NCBI GenBank assembly: GCA_945939115.1
Contig: CAMEVC010000014.1
Span: 1 to 62,097, forward strand
DNA from: an uncultured Eubacterium sp.
GTDB taxonomy: Bacteria; Bacillota; Clostridia; Lachnospirales; Lachnospiraceae
DNA length: 62,097 nt
Direction of reading: 5' to 3'
In this document: in pieces, positions 47,914 to 56,372 of the stretch
Layout of the letters: each line of letters begins with the position of its first letter
Numbering within the stretch: the first letter of the stretch is position 1
The notes under the pieces: generated by a model
What the model was told of the DNA's origin: nothing
Database searches by the model: none
What the model saw: the letters and a program-made list of their open reading frames with translations, nothing else
Translations under genes and position numbers: made by a program

Positions 47914-48894
47914 ATGGCAGAAAACAGGGGTAATTTGACTTCATACAGACCGGATATAAAGGTTATGGACTGTACATTAAGAGATGGAGGTCTTGTAAAT
48001 AATTTTGAATTTACAGATGAATTCGTAAGGGATCTTTATGAGGCAAATGTGGCAGCAGGCATTGACTATATGGAATTTGGATATAAGGCTGACAAGGATA
48101 TATTTGATGAAAAGGAATTCGGAAAGTGGAAGTTCTGTAAGGAAGAAGATATCAGGGATATTGTTGGAGACAATGACACAGAGCTTAAGATTTCAGTAAT
48201 GGCTGATGTCGGAAGAACTAATATGAAGAGAGATATTCCACCTAAGTCAGAGTCAGTTGTTGATATGATAAGAGTTGCAACCTACATCAATACAATACCG
48301 GCGGCAATCGAGATGGTTAACTACTGTGCTGATATGGGGTATGAGGTTACAGTTAATATTATGGCAATATCTACTGCAGGGGAGAATGAGTTAGACCTTG
48401 CTTTAGAGCTTCTTGCATCACAGAGCAAGGCGGGATATATATATCTGGTAGACAGTTACGGTTCATTATATCCTGAACAGGTAAGACGTCTTGCTGATAA
48501 ATATATCAAGATTGCTGAGAAGTATGGAAAGAGTGTGGGCATACACGCACATAACAACCAGCAGCTTGCATTTGCCAACACAATTGAGGCATGCTCAATC
48601 GGTGTGAGCCTTCTTGATGCAACAGTAAGCGGAATGGGAAGAGGAGCAGGAAACTGTTATTCAGAGCTTCTGTTAGGATTCTTAAGAAATCCTAAGTTTA
48701 ATATTGTGCCAGTGCTTAAGTTTATTGAGAAACACATGGTTCCACTGAAGAAATCCGGTCTGGTATGGGGATGTGATGTGCAGTACATGCTTACAGGCCA
48801 GACAAACCAGCATCCGAGAACTGCAATTGCTTTCACTAAGGAGGAGAGAACTGACTACGCCAGGTATTACACACAAATTACCGGAGATGAGTAA
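47914..48894 (+). CDS. DRE-TIM metallolyase family aldolase-like protein
   Basis: 326 aa. DCTLRDGGLVNNFEFTDEFV gives the DRE metal/substrate motif (Asp-x-Arg), and HAHNNQQLAFANTIEA gives the HxH metal ligands near residue 213, as in 4-hydroxy-2-oxovalerate aldolase, isopropylmalate synthase and HMG-CoA lyase. A beta/alpha barrel without the C-terminal regulatory domain of LeuA. The exact substrate cannot be read; the next gene is ilvE, so a 2-oxoacid related to branched-chain metabolism is conceivable. SD AGGAGG. Confidence 0.8.
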   Translation: MAENRGNLTSYRPDIKVMDCTLRDGGLVNNFEFTDEFVRDLYEANVAAGIDYMEFGYKADKDIFDEKEFGKWKFCKEEDIRDIVGDNDTELKISVMADVGRTNMKRDIPPKSESVVDMIRVATYINTIPAAIEMVNYCADMGYEVTVNIMAISTAGENELDLALELLASQSKAGYIYLVDSYGSLYPEQVRRLADKYIKIAEKYGKSVGIHAHNNQQLAFANTIEACSIGVSLLDATVSGMGRGAGNCYSELLLGFLRNPKFNIVPVLKFIEKHMVPLKKSGLVWGCDVQYMLTGQTNQHPRTAIAFTKEERTDYARYYTQITGDE

Positions 48895-48902
48895 ATGAAA
48901 TG

Positions 48903-48931
48903 TTGACATGACATTTTTAAGAGCGTAAAAT
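48903..48931 (+). promoter_or_regulatory. Promoter of ilvE
   Basis: Consensus -35 TTGACA (48903-48908), 17-bp spacer, -10 TAAAAT (48926-48931). Confidence 0.85.
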
Positions 48932-48943
48932 GTGTTCAAATCA

Positions 48944-48967
48944 ATGTAAAACAATTTTATTTTACAT
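48944..48967 (+). promoter_or_regulatory. Leader inverted repeat of ilvE
   Basis: ATGTAAAA / TTTTACAT (48944-48951 with 48960-48967), 8-nt loop, between the promoter and SD. Possible operator or leader hairpin. Confidence 0.45.
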
Positions 48968-48999
48968 CAGCATTTCTAGATGAAAGGAAGTAGTTAACA

Positions 49000-50028
49000 A
49001 TGGTAGAAAAGAAGAATATTGATTGGTCAAGCCTTGGCTTTGGATATGTTAAGACTGACAAGAGATTTGTTGCCAACTATAAGGATGGCGCATGGGATAA
49101 CGGAACACTTACAGATGATGACAAGGTTGTTATCAGCGAGTGTGCAGGAGTTCTTCAGTATGCCCAGACATGTTTTGAAGGTCTTAAGGCGTATACAACA
49201 GAGGATGGTCACATTGTTATGTTCCGACCAGATATGAATGCAGCAAGAATGAAAGACTCATGTGAGAGACTTGAGATGCCGGTATTCCCTGAGGATAAGT
49301 GGGTAGAGGCAGTTGCTAAGACAGTTGAAGCTAATGCAGCATGGGTTCCACCTTTTGGTTCAGGTGCAACACTTTATGTTCGTCCATATATGTTTGGAAG
49401 CAATCCGGTTATTGGAGTTAAACCTGCCGATGAGTATCAGTTCAGAGTATTTACAACACCGGTAGGACCATACTTTAAGGGAGGCGCTAAGCCAATCGTT
49501 ATCAAGGTTTCAGATTATGACAGAGCAGCACCACACGGAACAGGTCATATTAAGGCAGGTCTTAATTACGCAATGAGTCTGCATGCTATTGTAACAGCGC
49601 ACGAAGAAGGATTTTCTGAGAATATGTACCTTGATGCAGCTACAAGAACTAAGGTAGAAGAGACTGGTGGGGCTAACTTTATCTTTATTACTAAAGATGG
49701 CAAGTTTGTAACTCCAAAGTCTAATTCAATCCTTCCTTCTATTACACGCCGTTCATTGGAGTACGTTGCTAAGGAGTATCTTGGATTAGAGGTTGAAGAG
49801 AGAGAAGTCTTCTTTGATGAAGTAAAGGATTTCGCAGAGTGTGGTCTTTGTGGTACAGCAGCGGTTATCTCTCCGGTTGGCAAGATTGTCGATCATGGTA
49901 AAGAAATCTGCTTCCCAAGCGGAATGGAGAAGATGGGTCCTACAATCCAGAAACTCTATGATACATTAACAGGAATCCAGATGGGTAAGATTGAGCCACC
50001 TAAGGGCTGGATATATACAATTGCATAA
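49000..50028 (+). CDS. ilvE: Branched-chain amino acid aminotransferase
   Basis: 342 aa, class IV PLP enzyme. QTCFEGLKAYTTEDGHIVMF, RPYMFG, the PLP-Lys region HGTGHIKAGLNYAMS, and ECGLCGTAAVISPVG support IlvE. Catalyses the last step of Val/Leu/Ile synthesis and the first step of their breakdown. SD AAAGGAAG precedes ATG 49000. Transcribed from its own strong promoter. Confidence 0.95.
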   Translation: MVEKKNIDWSSLGFGYVKTDKRFVANYKDGAWDNGTLTDDDKVVISECAGVLQYAQTCFEGLKAYTTEDGHIVMFRPDMNAARMKDSCERLEMPVFPEDKWVEAVAKTVEANAAWVPPFGSGATLYVRPYMFGSNPVIGVKPADEYQFRVFTTPVGPYFKGGAKPIVIKVSDYDRAAPHGTGHIKAGLNYAMSLHAIVTAHEEGFSENMYLDAATRTKVEETGGANFIFITKDGKFVTPKSNSILPSITRRSLEYVAKEYLGLEVEEREVFFDEVKDFAECGLCGTAAVISPVGKIVDHGKEICFPSGMEKMGPTIQKLYDTLTGIQMGKIEPPKGWIYTIA

Positions 50029-50037
50029 GAGGTGCAT

Positions 50038-50274
50038 ATGTCAGAGATTGGGACTAATGAACGTTTATTGTGTTCTGATGTAACACTGGAAGATAGCAGA
50101 AAGATAGAGAGAATACTTAGAAGGAACAATATATCATATTTTGAGAAGTGGAATTTCCATACAGGATTTTTCAAGTTTCTCAAGAATAATAAGAATACAA
50201 AATGTGATATATATATTCATATGGATTCATTAGATAAGGCTAGAGAAGTATTAGGTGATATGCTTAAGAATTAA
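50038..50274 (+). CDS. Small DUF2007-like protein
   Basis: 78 aa from ATG 50038 (AGAGGTG upstream; GTG 50032 is inside the SD). Its beta-alpha-beta pattern, ILRRNNISYFEKWNF ... DIYIHMDSLDKAREVLGDM, resembles the DUF2007/PII-like 'putative signal-transducing' family. No further function is evident. It follows ilvE by 9 bp, so is probably co-transcribed. A terminator follows. Confidence 0.5.
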   Translation: MSEIGTNERLLCSDVTLEDSRKIERILRRNNISYFEKWNFHTGFFKFLKNNKNTKCDIYIHMDSLDKAREVLGDMLKN

Positions 50275-50295
50275 CAACAATATGAAATGTCTATA

Positions 50296-50330
50296 AAAGG
50301 GTCAAAGTAATTTACTTTGGCCTTTTTTTG
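50296..50330 (+). terminator. Rho-independent terminator of ilvE operon
   Basis: AAGGGTCAAAGTAA / TTACTTTGGCCTT-type stem with one bulge, followed by seven T. Confidence 0.85.
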
Positions 50331-50371
50331 TGTTAAAATTCCCTTTACCTTATACGAAAGGAATAAAAAGT

Positions 50372-51409
50372 ATGCAGGAAGAGGGAATTGAATTATTAGA
50401 ACAAGAGTATGTAGAGCATAGTAAGAAAAAAAGAGTGCTGAAGATATTAGGCAGAGTGGGAGTATGTCTTCTGACAACAGTTGTTCTGCTTCTTGTCGGG
50501 CTGTTGGGAGTGGTGCATATTTTAGAATTTGGGCCTTCTAAGGCAGCACGCAATCTGTTTGTTAATTCCGCACTTGAGTCAAGTGCAGGAGGAATTCTTG
50601 TGACGCTGTTTTTTTCAGATGAAGAGATTGCACAGATGAGAGCGCTCAATTCAGTACAGAAGACAGATGAGGTAACGGATTCTTCATTGATATCTGATAC
50701 ATCTGAATTATCAGAAGAAGAAAAGGCATCACTGGAGCTGATTGAGATAGAGAAGGATACATTCAGAGGTAAATTATTGATAGTAAGAGACCCTTCGAGA
50801 GTAATGGTTGGGACAAGCGGCGAGTATGGAAGAGACTGTAAGGGTAAGAAAGTTGCAGAGATAGCAGAGGCATATGGAGCGGTTGCAGCAACTAATGCGG
50901 GAGGCTTCTATGATGCCGGAGGTGTAGGTTCAGGAGGTGAACCGGACGGACTCGTAATATCAGAAGGCCAGTTAAAGTGGGGTTCTCTGGGAACAACATA
51001 CGGTGTTATAGGAATAGATAACAATAATGTATTAGTAGTTGGCGATATGACAGCACAGAGTGCTATTGACAGGGGTGTAAGAGATGCTGTCAGCTTTGGC
51101 CCGGTACTTATAGTTAACGGTGAAGCAGTGGAGGTTAACGGAAGCGGAAGCGGTCTTAATCCGAGAACTGCGATTGGTCAGAGGGAGGATGGTTCTATTC
51201 TTCTTATGGTTATAGATGGACGACAGGTGAACAGCCTCGGTGCAAGTTATTCGGATATTATTGACCTGATGCTGGAGTATGGGGCTGTCAATGCAGCCAA
51301 TCTGGATGGAGGTTCATCATCTCTTATGTATTATAATGGAGAATATATTAACAGTTGTGCATCAATGTACGGCCCAAGAGATTTGCCAACTACAATTATA
51401 GTTAAATAA
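50372..51409 (+). CDS. Phosphodiester glycosidase (NAGPA) family exported protein
   Basis: 345 aa from ATG 50372 (AAAGGAA upstream). One TM (about 28-55), then an extracytoplasmic domain. The block TNAGGFYDAGG ... NPRTAIGQREDGSILLMVID ... AANLDGGSSSLMYYNG is the conserved core of the NAGPA (DUF2233) family, related to the human 'uncovering enzyme' and bacterial exopolysaccharide proteins. Likely cleaves or processes a cell-surface phosphoglycan. Next gene encodes another anchored protein. Confidence 0.85.
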   Translation: MQEEGIELLEQEYVEHSKKKRVLKILGRVGVCLLTTVVLLLVGLLGVVHILEFGPSKAARNLFVNSALESSAGGILVTLFFSDEEIAQMRALNSVQKTDEVTDSSLISDTSELSEEEKASLELIEIEKDTFRGKLLIVRDPSRVMVGTSGEYGRDCKGKKVAEIAEAYGAVAATNAGGFYDAGGVGSGGEPDGLVISEGQLKWGSLGTTYGVIGIDNNNVLVVGDMTAQSAIDRGVRDAVSFGPVLIVNGEAVEVNGSGSGLNPRTAIGQREDGSILLMVIDGRQVNSLGASYSDIIDLMLEYGAVNAANLDGGSSSLMYYNGEYINSCASMYGPRDLPTTIIVK

Positions 51410-51444
51410 ATGAGTATAAAGGGCCATATTTTCATGGAGAGACA

Positions 51445-52536
51445 ATGATAGGTAAGATTAAGAAGATTCCATTATTCTGGAAAATATATATAATAATAGT
51501 TACATTAGTTCTGGTTGGCTTTGTTGTTGTATGGACTATGCTATGGTCATCTCTTAAGGAGTATGAACAGTCCAGACCTGAGTATGCAATTAGTAATGTG
51601 ATTTCCCAAATTGAATCACAGGATACGGATGAGTTTATTAAATATGTCGAGACTAATGAGACAGCCTTTGAGGGAGAAGCTGTATTAGAGCAGGCAGTTA
51701 AGGATTATACTAAAGATACATTTGCTGAAGGAGAATGGACATTTACTAAGAAATCAGGTGAATACACTAATGAAAGACCTGCATACCAGTTAAAGAAAGA
51801 TGGGAAGAAGACAGATTTAGTCGTATATTTCACACGTCAACAGGATAACAAGAAGAAAAAATGGGTGTTAGACGGCATCAGCGGGCTTAAATGTATGGGA
51901 GAGTCATATACGATAGTTGTTCCTGAGAATTCAAAGGTGATGATTGACGGAAATATATTAGGCAGCGAATATGCAGTGGAGACAAAGGATGCAGAAGTAC
52001 TTAGCAATGTAGCCAAGTACATTAAAATGCCGCAGACAACAACATATATAGTAGACTCTGTATATTGTGAACACAGTATTAATGCTAAAGGACCTGTATA
52101 TGACAATGAACTTGAACTAATCAGCAGTTCAGATAACCAATATGTATATGGGTTTGAAGCTGATAAGAAGCTTATATCAGAACAGGAGAGCAGGATAATA
52201 GATATAACGAAGATATATGGCAGATATGTAGTTAATTATGAAGGGTTTTCAAAGCTGTCCTCATATATTCTGCCAGGTTCTTATGCGTATTCCTATCTGT
52301 CCAAGATATCATCAACCAACAGATGGCTTGAGGTAAGTAAGGAACCTGAGTTCTCAGATATGAAGGTATTTAATTACCAGTCCTATACTAAGGATTGCTT
52401 TTCATGTGAGATTTCTTTCAATGAGAAGGTAACATATGACAATGGCAATGTTCAGGAATATCCGACCCATATAGAATACATATTTGTGAAGCGAAGCGGC
52501 AGATGGTATATAGCTGATATGGTTTTACATAAATAA
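51445..52536 (+). CDS. Membrane-anchored extracytoplasmic protein of unknown function
   Basis: 363 aa. One TM (about 13-35), then an outside domain. Residues 40-130 and 255-360 look like two NTF2/Ntf2-like or cystatin-like alpha-beta units (ISQIESQDTDEFIKYVET; final FVKRSGRWYIADMVLH). No catalytic motif. Probably in one operon with the preceding NAGPA gene. A strong terminator follows. Confidence 0.6.
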   Translation: MIGKIKKIPLFWKIYIIIVTLVLVGFVVVWTMLWSSLKEYEQSRPEYAISNVISQIESQDTDEFIKYVETNETAFEGEAVLEQAVKDYTKDTFAEGEWTFTKKSGEYTNERPAYQLKKDGKKTDLVVYFTRQQDNKKKKWVLDGISGLKCMGESYTIVVPENSKVMIDGNILGSEYAVETKDAEVLSNVAKYIKMPQTTTYIVDSVYCEHSINAKGPVYDNELELISSSDNQYVYGFEADKKLISEQESRIIDITKIYGRYVVNYEGFSKLSSYILPGSYAYSYLSKISSTNRWLEVSKEPEFSDMKVFNYQSYTKDCFSCEISFNEKVTYDNGNVQEYPTHIEYIFVKRSGRWYIADMVLHK

Positions 52537-52578
52537 TACAGGAGGCAGTCATGATGTAACATGGCTGTCTCCTGTATT
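52535..52578. terminator. Bidirectional terminator
   Basis: About 18-bp stem ATACAGGAGGCAGTCATG / CATGGCTGTCTCCTGTAT (one bulge each side) with a 6-nt loop, between converging genes. Confidence 0.9.
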
Positions 52579-52588
52579 GTATTAATGC

Positions 52589-53824
52589 TTATTCTTCGTC
52601 TTTAGGTAGAGACTGCATATACTGATGCATAGACTCTGCCACAATCTTGCTGTGAGCCACAGCTTCAACCACAGTCCTTGCACCATTGACAACATCTCCT
52701 GAGGCAAATATTCCCGGACGGCTTGTATGACCGGTTTCATCAGCTTCGAGAAGACCTCTGGCAGTAGCCTTAAGACCTGTAGTTGTGTTAACTATTCTGT
52801 TCTGAGGCCCCTGACTTATAGATATAATGACGCTGTCAGAGTGATACAGCTTGTCAGAACCGTCGATATCAGTAAAGGTTCCATCTTCGTTCTCAATAAT
52901 ATCACGGAATATAACACCGTTATCCTTAATCTCAACAGGGCGCTTGTTATATTCAAATGTAATTCCCTCAAGCTGAGCATAGCTGAATTCATACTGGCTT
53001 GCGGCAACCTCTTTAGTTATAGAGAAGCATATTACATTGCGTGAGCCCTTTCTCTTAGCTGTTCTTGCAACATCCATAGCAGCGTTGCCGGCTCCGATAA
53101 CAATAACGGTCTCGCCCAGATTATAACTGTCAGGATTGTTAAGATAGTTGATGCCGAAGTGAACATTTCCAAAGGTCTCTCCTTTGATGTGGAGAGAATT
53201 AGGCTTCCAGACACCTGTGCCGATGAATATTGACTTATATCCGTCACGGAATAAATCATCAATTCCGATTGCACCGCCAATGGTTGTATTAGGCCTGATC
53301 TTAATACCTTTGAGTGTCAGATGTCTGTACTCAATGTCATCAAGAACACCCTTCGGAAGTCTGAACTCAGGAATACCATATCTTAAAACGCCGCCAATCT
53401 TGTCCTTGCCTTCAAATATGGTTACCTGATATCCATACCTTGCAAGAATAATAGCGATTGTAATACCTGCGGGACCGGAACCTATAATGGCAACTCTCAT
53501 GCCATTAGAAGGCTTAGGGCCTTCTGTCATCTGGTTAGCATATGTACTTGAAATATAATTCTCAATAGTTGAAAAATGTACGGGAGCCCCCTTCTTGCCA
53601 AGAACACAATGTCCTTCACACTGATTCTCGTGGTTACAGATAAGACTGCACACGGTGGTGAGAGGATTATTCTCAAAAAGCATTTTACCTGCTTCGTTCA
53701 GCTTGTTCTCCTTAAGAAGACGAATAGCCATTGGGATGTTGGTATTAATAGGACAACCCTTCTGACACTGTGGAACCTTGCATTGAAGACAGCGGTTCGC
53801 CTCATCCATTACATGTAATGCCAT
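52589..53824 (-). CDS. NAD(P)H oxidoreductase of the GltD/NfnB small-subunit family
   Basis: 411 aa from ATG 53824 (GGAAAGGGG upstream; start 53842 is inside the SD region). N-terminal Fe-S binding Cys cluster: CLQCKVPQCQKGCP and CSLICNHENQCEGHC. FAD-binding IIGSGPAGITIAIILARYGY and a second NAD(P)-binding VIVIGAGNAAMDVARTA complete the layout of the glutamate synthase small subunit, NfnB, or PreT-type subunits. No GltB large subunit is next to it. Probable electron-transfer flavoprotein. Confidence 0.85.
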   Translation of the reverse strand: MALHVMDEANRCLQCKVPQCQKGCPINTNIPMAIRLLKENKLNEAGKMLFENNPLTTVCSLICNHENQCEGHCVLGKKGAPVHFSTIENYISSTYANQMTEGPKPSNGMRVAIIGSGPAGITIAIILARYGYQVTIFEGKDKIGGVLRYGIPEFRLPKGVLDDIEYRHLTLKGIKIRPNTTIGGAIGIDDLFRDGYKSIFIGTGVWKPNSLHIKGETFGNVHFGINYLNNPDSYNLGETVIVIGAGNAAMDVARTAKRKGSRNVICFSITKEVAASQYEFSYAQLEGITFEYNKRPVEIKDNGVIFRDIIENEDGTFTDIDGSDKLYHSDSVIISISQGPQNRIVNTTTGLKATARGLLEADETGHTSRPGIFASGDVVNGARTVVEAVAHSKIVAESMHQYMQSLPKDEE

Positions 53825-53898
53825 AAATCTACCCCTTTCCAAACACTTTATAGATAAATCATAACATTTTTGAGAGCGTAATTAAAGAGGGAGTTTAG

Positions 53899-53912
53899 GA
53901 AACTTAAGTTTC
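53899..53912. repeat. 14-bp perfect palindrome in the divergent region
   Basis: GAAACTTAAGTTTC lies between the minus-strand oxidoreductase and plus-strand CoA ligase genes and extends to flanking GTTT / GAAAC. Candidate operator for either gene. Confidence 0.5.
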
Positions 53913-54013
53913 TGAAACAAGGGTAGTATCCTAGATTTTTTATACATAATATAGTATGATATATCTTAATGAAAATGTATGCTGTCGGGGGCAGCAGGGA
54001 AGGAAACGTTAAG

Positions 54014-55648
54014 ATGCCAGTAATTGAATATTTGGAACGAAATGCCAGAGAATTTCCAGACGAGGTGGCTTTGGTAGAACTTAATCCTGACGAGAAGGAT
54101 ACAAGGAGAATGACATGGAAGGAGTTCGAGCTTATTGAACCTACATCCTACTCTCCATACCGCAGGGAAATCACCTGGAGTGTATTTAATGAGAAAGCTA
54201 ACAGATTTGCCAATATGCTTATCGGCAGAGGAATCAAGAAGGGAGATAAGGTAGCTATCATTATGTACAACTGCCTGGAGTGGCTTCCGATATATTTCGG
54301 AGTGTTAAAGACAGGTGCAATAGCAGTACCATTTAACTTCAGATATGATTCAGATGAAATATTTTACTGCGCTGAGCTTGCTGAGGTGGATGTGATAGTG
54401 TTTGGGCCACAGTTTATAGGAAGAATCGAGGTCAACGCAGAGAGACTTTCTAAGGGAAGACTTCTCATATATGTGGGAGATAATTGTCCAAGCTTTGCAG
54501 AAAGTTATCGTGAGCTGGTTGCAGACTGCTCAAGTAAAGCACCTGATGTGACTATAACAGAAGATGATTATGGTGCTATATATTTCTCATCGGGAACGAC
54601 AGGCTTTCCGAAGGCTATTCTTCACAAGCACAGGAGTCTTACGCAGGCTGCCGAGATGGAACAGAAGCATCACAGTACAGGAAGAGAGGACACATTTTTA
54701 TGTATACCGCCGCTGTACCACACCGGAGCAAAGTTCCACTGGATGGGAAGTCTTGTGGCGGGGAGCAAGGCAGTTCTTCTTAAGGGAACTAAGCCGGAGA
54801 CTATTCTTAAGGCAATATCAGATGAGCAGTGTACAATCGTGTGGCTTTTAGTTCCTTGGGCGCAGGATATTCTTGATGCTCTGGACAGGGGAGATATTAA
54901 GCTGTCTGACTACAAGCTTGACCAGTGGAGACTTATGCATATTGGCGCACAGCCGGTTCCACCTTCACTTATCAAGAGATGGAAAGAGTATTTTCCTAAC
55001 CATCAGTATGACACGAATTATGGTCTTTCAGAGTCTACAGGACCGGGTTGTGTTCACCTTGGGGTTGAGAACATACATAAAGTAGGTGCTATTGGTGTTC
55101 CGGGTTACAGATGGGAATGTAAGATAGTTGATGAGGCGGACAATGAAGTAAAGCAGGGCGAAGTTGGAGAGTTATGTGTCAAGGGTCCGGGTGTCATGAC
55201 CTGTTACTATCGAAACGAAGAGGCAACTAAGGAAGTCCTGAAAGATGGATGGCTCTACACAGGGGATATGGCAATGCAGGATGAAGATGGCTTTTATTTC
55301 CTTGTAGACAGAAAGAAGGATGTCATAGTAAGTGGAGGAGAGAATATATATCCAGTCCAGATAGAGGATTTCATAAGAAGATACAATAAGGTAAAGGATG
55401 TGGCAGTAATAGGTCTTCCAGACCACAGGCTGGGAGAGAAGACAGCGGCTATCATAGAGGTTAAAGAAGGAATGACTTGTACCAGAGAAGAAATTGAGAA
55501 CTTCTGCATGGATCTTCCAAGATATAAGCGTCCGAAAGAGGTTATATTTACAGAGATACCGCGCAATGCTACAGGCAAGATAGAGAAACCGAAGCTTCGT
55601 AAGATGTATGGGGCAGACAGACTGGTTGAACAGGAAAATAAAGCGTAA
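54014..55648 (+). CDS. AMP-forming acyl-CoA synthetase
   Basis: 544 aa from ATG 54014 (AAGGAAA seven nt upstream; the in-frame ATGs 53969 and 53975 lack an SD). Adenylate-forming signatures: A3 YFSSGTTGFPKAILHKH near residue 195, A5 YGLSESTGPGC, A7 YTGDMAMQDEDGFYFLVDRK, A8 KDVIVSGGENIYPVQIED, A10 PRNATGKIEK. It activates a carboxylic acid as acyl-AMP and makes the CoA thioester; the chain length or aromatic substrate cannot be told. No pathway partners alongside. Confidence 0.9.
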   Translation: MPVIEYLERNAREFPDEVALVELNPDEKDTRRMTWKEFELIEPTSYSPYRREITWSVFNEKANRFANMLIGRGIKKGDKVAIIMYNCLEWLPIYFGVLKTGAIAVPFNFRYDSDEIFYCAELAEVDVIVFGPQFIGRIEVNAERLSKGRLLIYVGDNCPSFAESYRELVADCSSKAPDVTITEDDYGAIYFSSGTTGFPKAILHKHRSLTQAAEMEQKHHSTGREDTFLCIPPLYHTGAKFHWMGSLVAGSKAVLLKGTKPETILKAISDEQCTIVWLLVPWAQDILDALDRGDIKLSDYKLDQWRLMHIGAQPVPPSLIKRWKEYFPNHQYDTNYGLSESTGPGCVHLGVENIHKVGAIGVPGYRWECKIVDEADNEVKQGEVGELCVKGPGVMTCYYRNEEATKEVLKDGWLYTGDMAMQDEDGFYFLVDRKKDVIVSGGENIYPVQIEDFIRRYNKVKDVAVIGLPDHRLGEKTAAIIEVKEGMTCTREEIENFCMDLPRYKRPKEVIFTEIPRNATGKIEKPKLRKMYGADRLVEQENKA

Positions 55649-55682
55649 AGAATATTAAATCAGACAGATACAGGAGATAGAT

Positions 55683-56372
55683 GTGACAAGATTTGCTATA
55701 TGTGATGACCAGGAAGAACATTGTGAAAGACTGGAATGTTATATAATAAGTGAATATGATAAATATATGGGTTCAACTGATAAGGCAGAGACTTATATAT
55801 ATAACTCAGGAGAAGAACTTTTTAATAGATATGCAGAAGATAAGATAGATATTTTTTTTATTGATATCGAATGTGGGAATATGAATGGGTTTGATATTGC
55901 CAGAAGGATTGTCAGCAAGAAAAAGAATGCTGGAATTGTGTATTATACGTCATATTCTGTATATGTTTTGGATGCATTTGTATGCAGACCGCTGGGATTT
56001 ATTAGGAAGGACTATATTGAGCAGGATGTTACAAGAGTAATGTATAATATCTGTGATTTTCTGCGGAATGAAAAAAGAGAGCTTGTTATAAAGAACGGCA
56101 AAGTTATAAGCCTGAACAATGTTTCTGTGGTAGAAGTATTTATGCATAATGTGGTGTTTCATGAAATTGGTTCTGACATAAAAATCAGAGCAACTTTATC
56201 TGAATACGAAGATAAACTGGAGCATTATGATTTTATCAGAATATCAAGAAGTGTAATGGTTAATCCTGACTATGTTGACAAAAGAGAAAAAGATTGTCTT
56301 ATTATGAAGGATGGAAATAGATACAATATAAGCAGAGACAGATTGCCTGAGGTAAGGAGAAGGTTTGTATGA
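55683..56372 (+). CDS. agrA: AgrA-like LytTR response regulator
   Basis: 229 aa, GTG start at 55683 with AGGAGA upstream. REC domain (1-120): acidic pair Asp8-Asp9, phosphoacceptor Asp61 in IFFIDIE, and a Lys in FIRKDY. LytTR DNA-binding domain (about 135-229): VEVFMHNVVFHEIG, FIRISRSVMVNPDYV and ISRDRLPEVRRRF. It would bind direct repeats such as those at 57683-57713. Four-base overlap with agrC, so co-translated. Belongs to peptide-quorum systems. Confidence 0.9.
   Translation: MTRFAICDDQEEHCERLECYIISEYDKYMGSTDKAETYIYNSGEELFNRYAEDKIDIFFIDIECGNMNGFDIARRIVSKKKNAGIVYYTSYSVYVLDAFVCRPLGFIRKDYIEQDVTRVMYNICDFLRNEKRELVIKNGKVISLNNVSVVEVFMHNVVFHEIGSDIKIRATLSEYEDKLEHYDFIRISRSVMVNPDYVDKREKDCLIMKDGNRYNISRDRLPEVRRRFV

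Noticed and set aside
48895-48999. T-box or other amino acid leader for ilvE
   Set aside because: No T-box sequence (GGTGGNACCGCG-type) or Leu/Ile/Val-rich leader peptide is present; only a promoter and a short inverted repeat.
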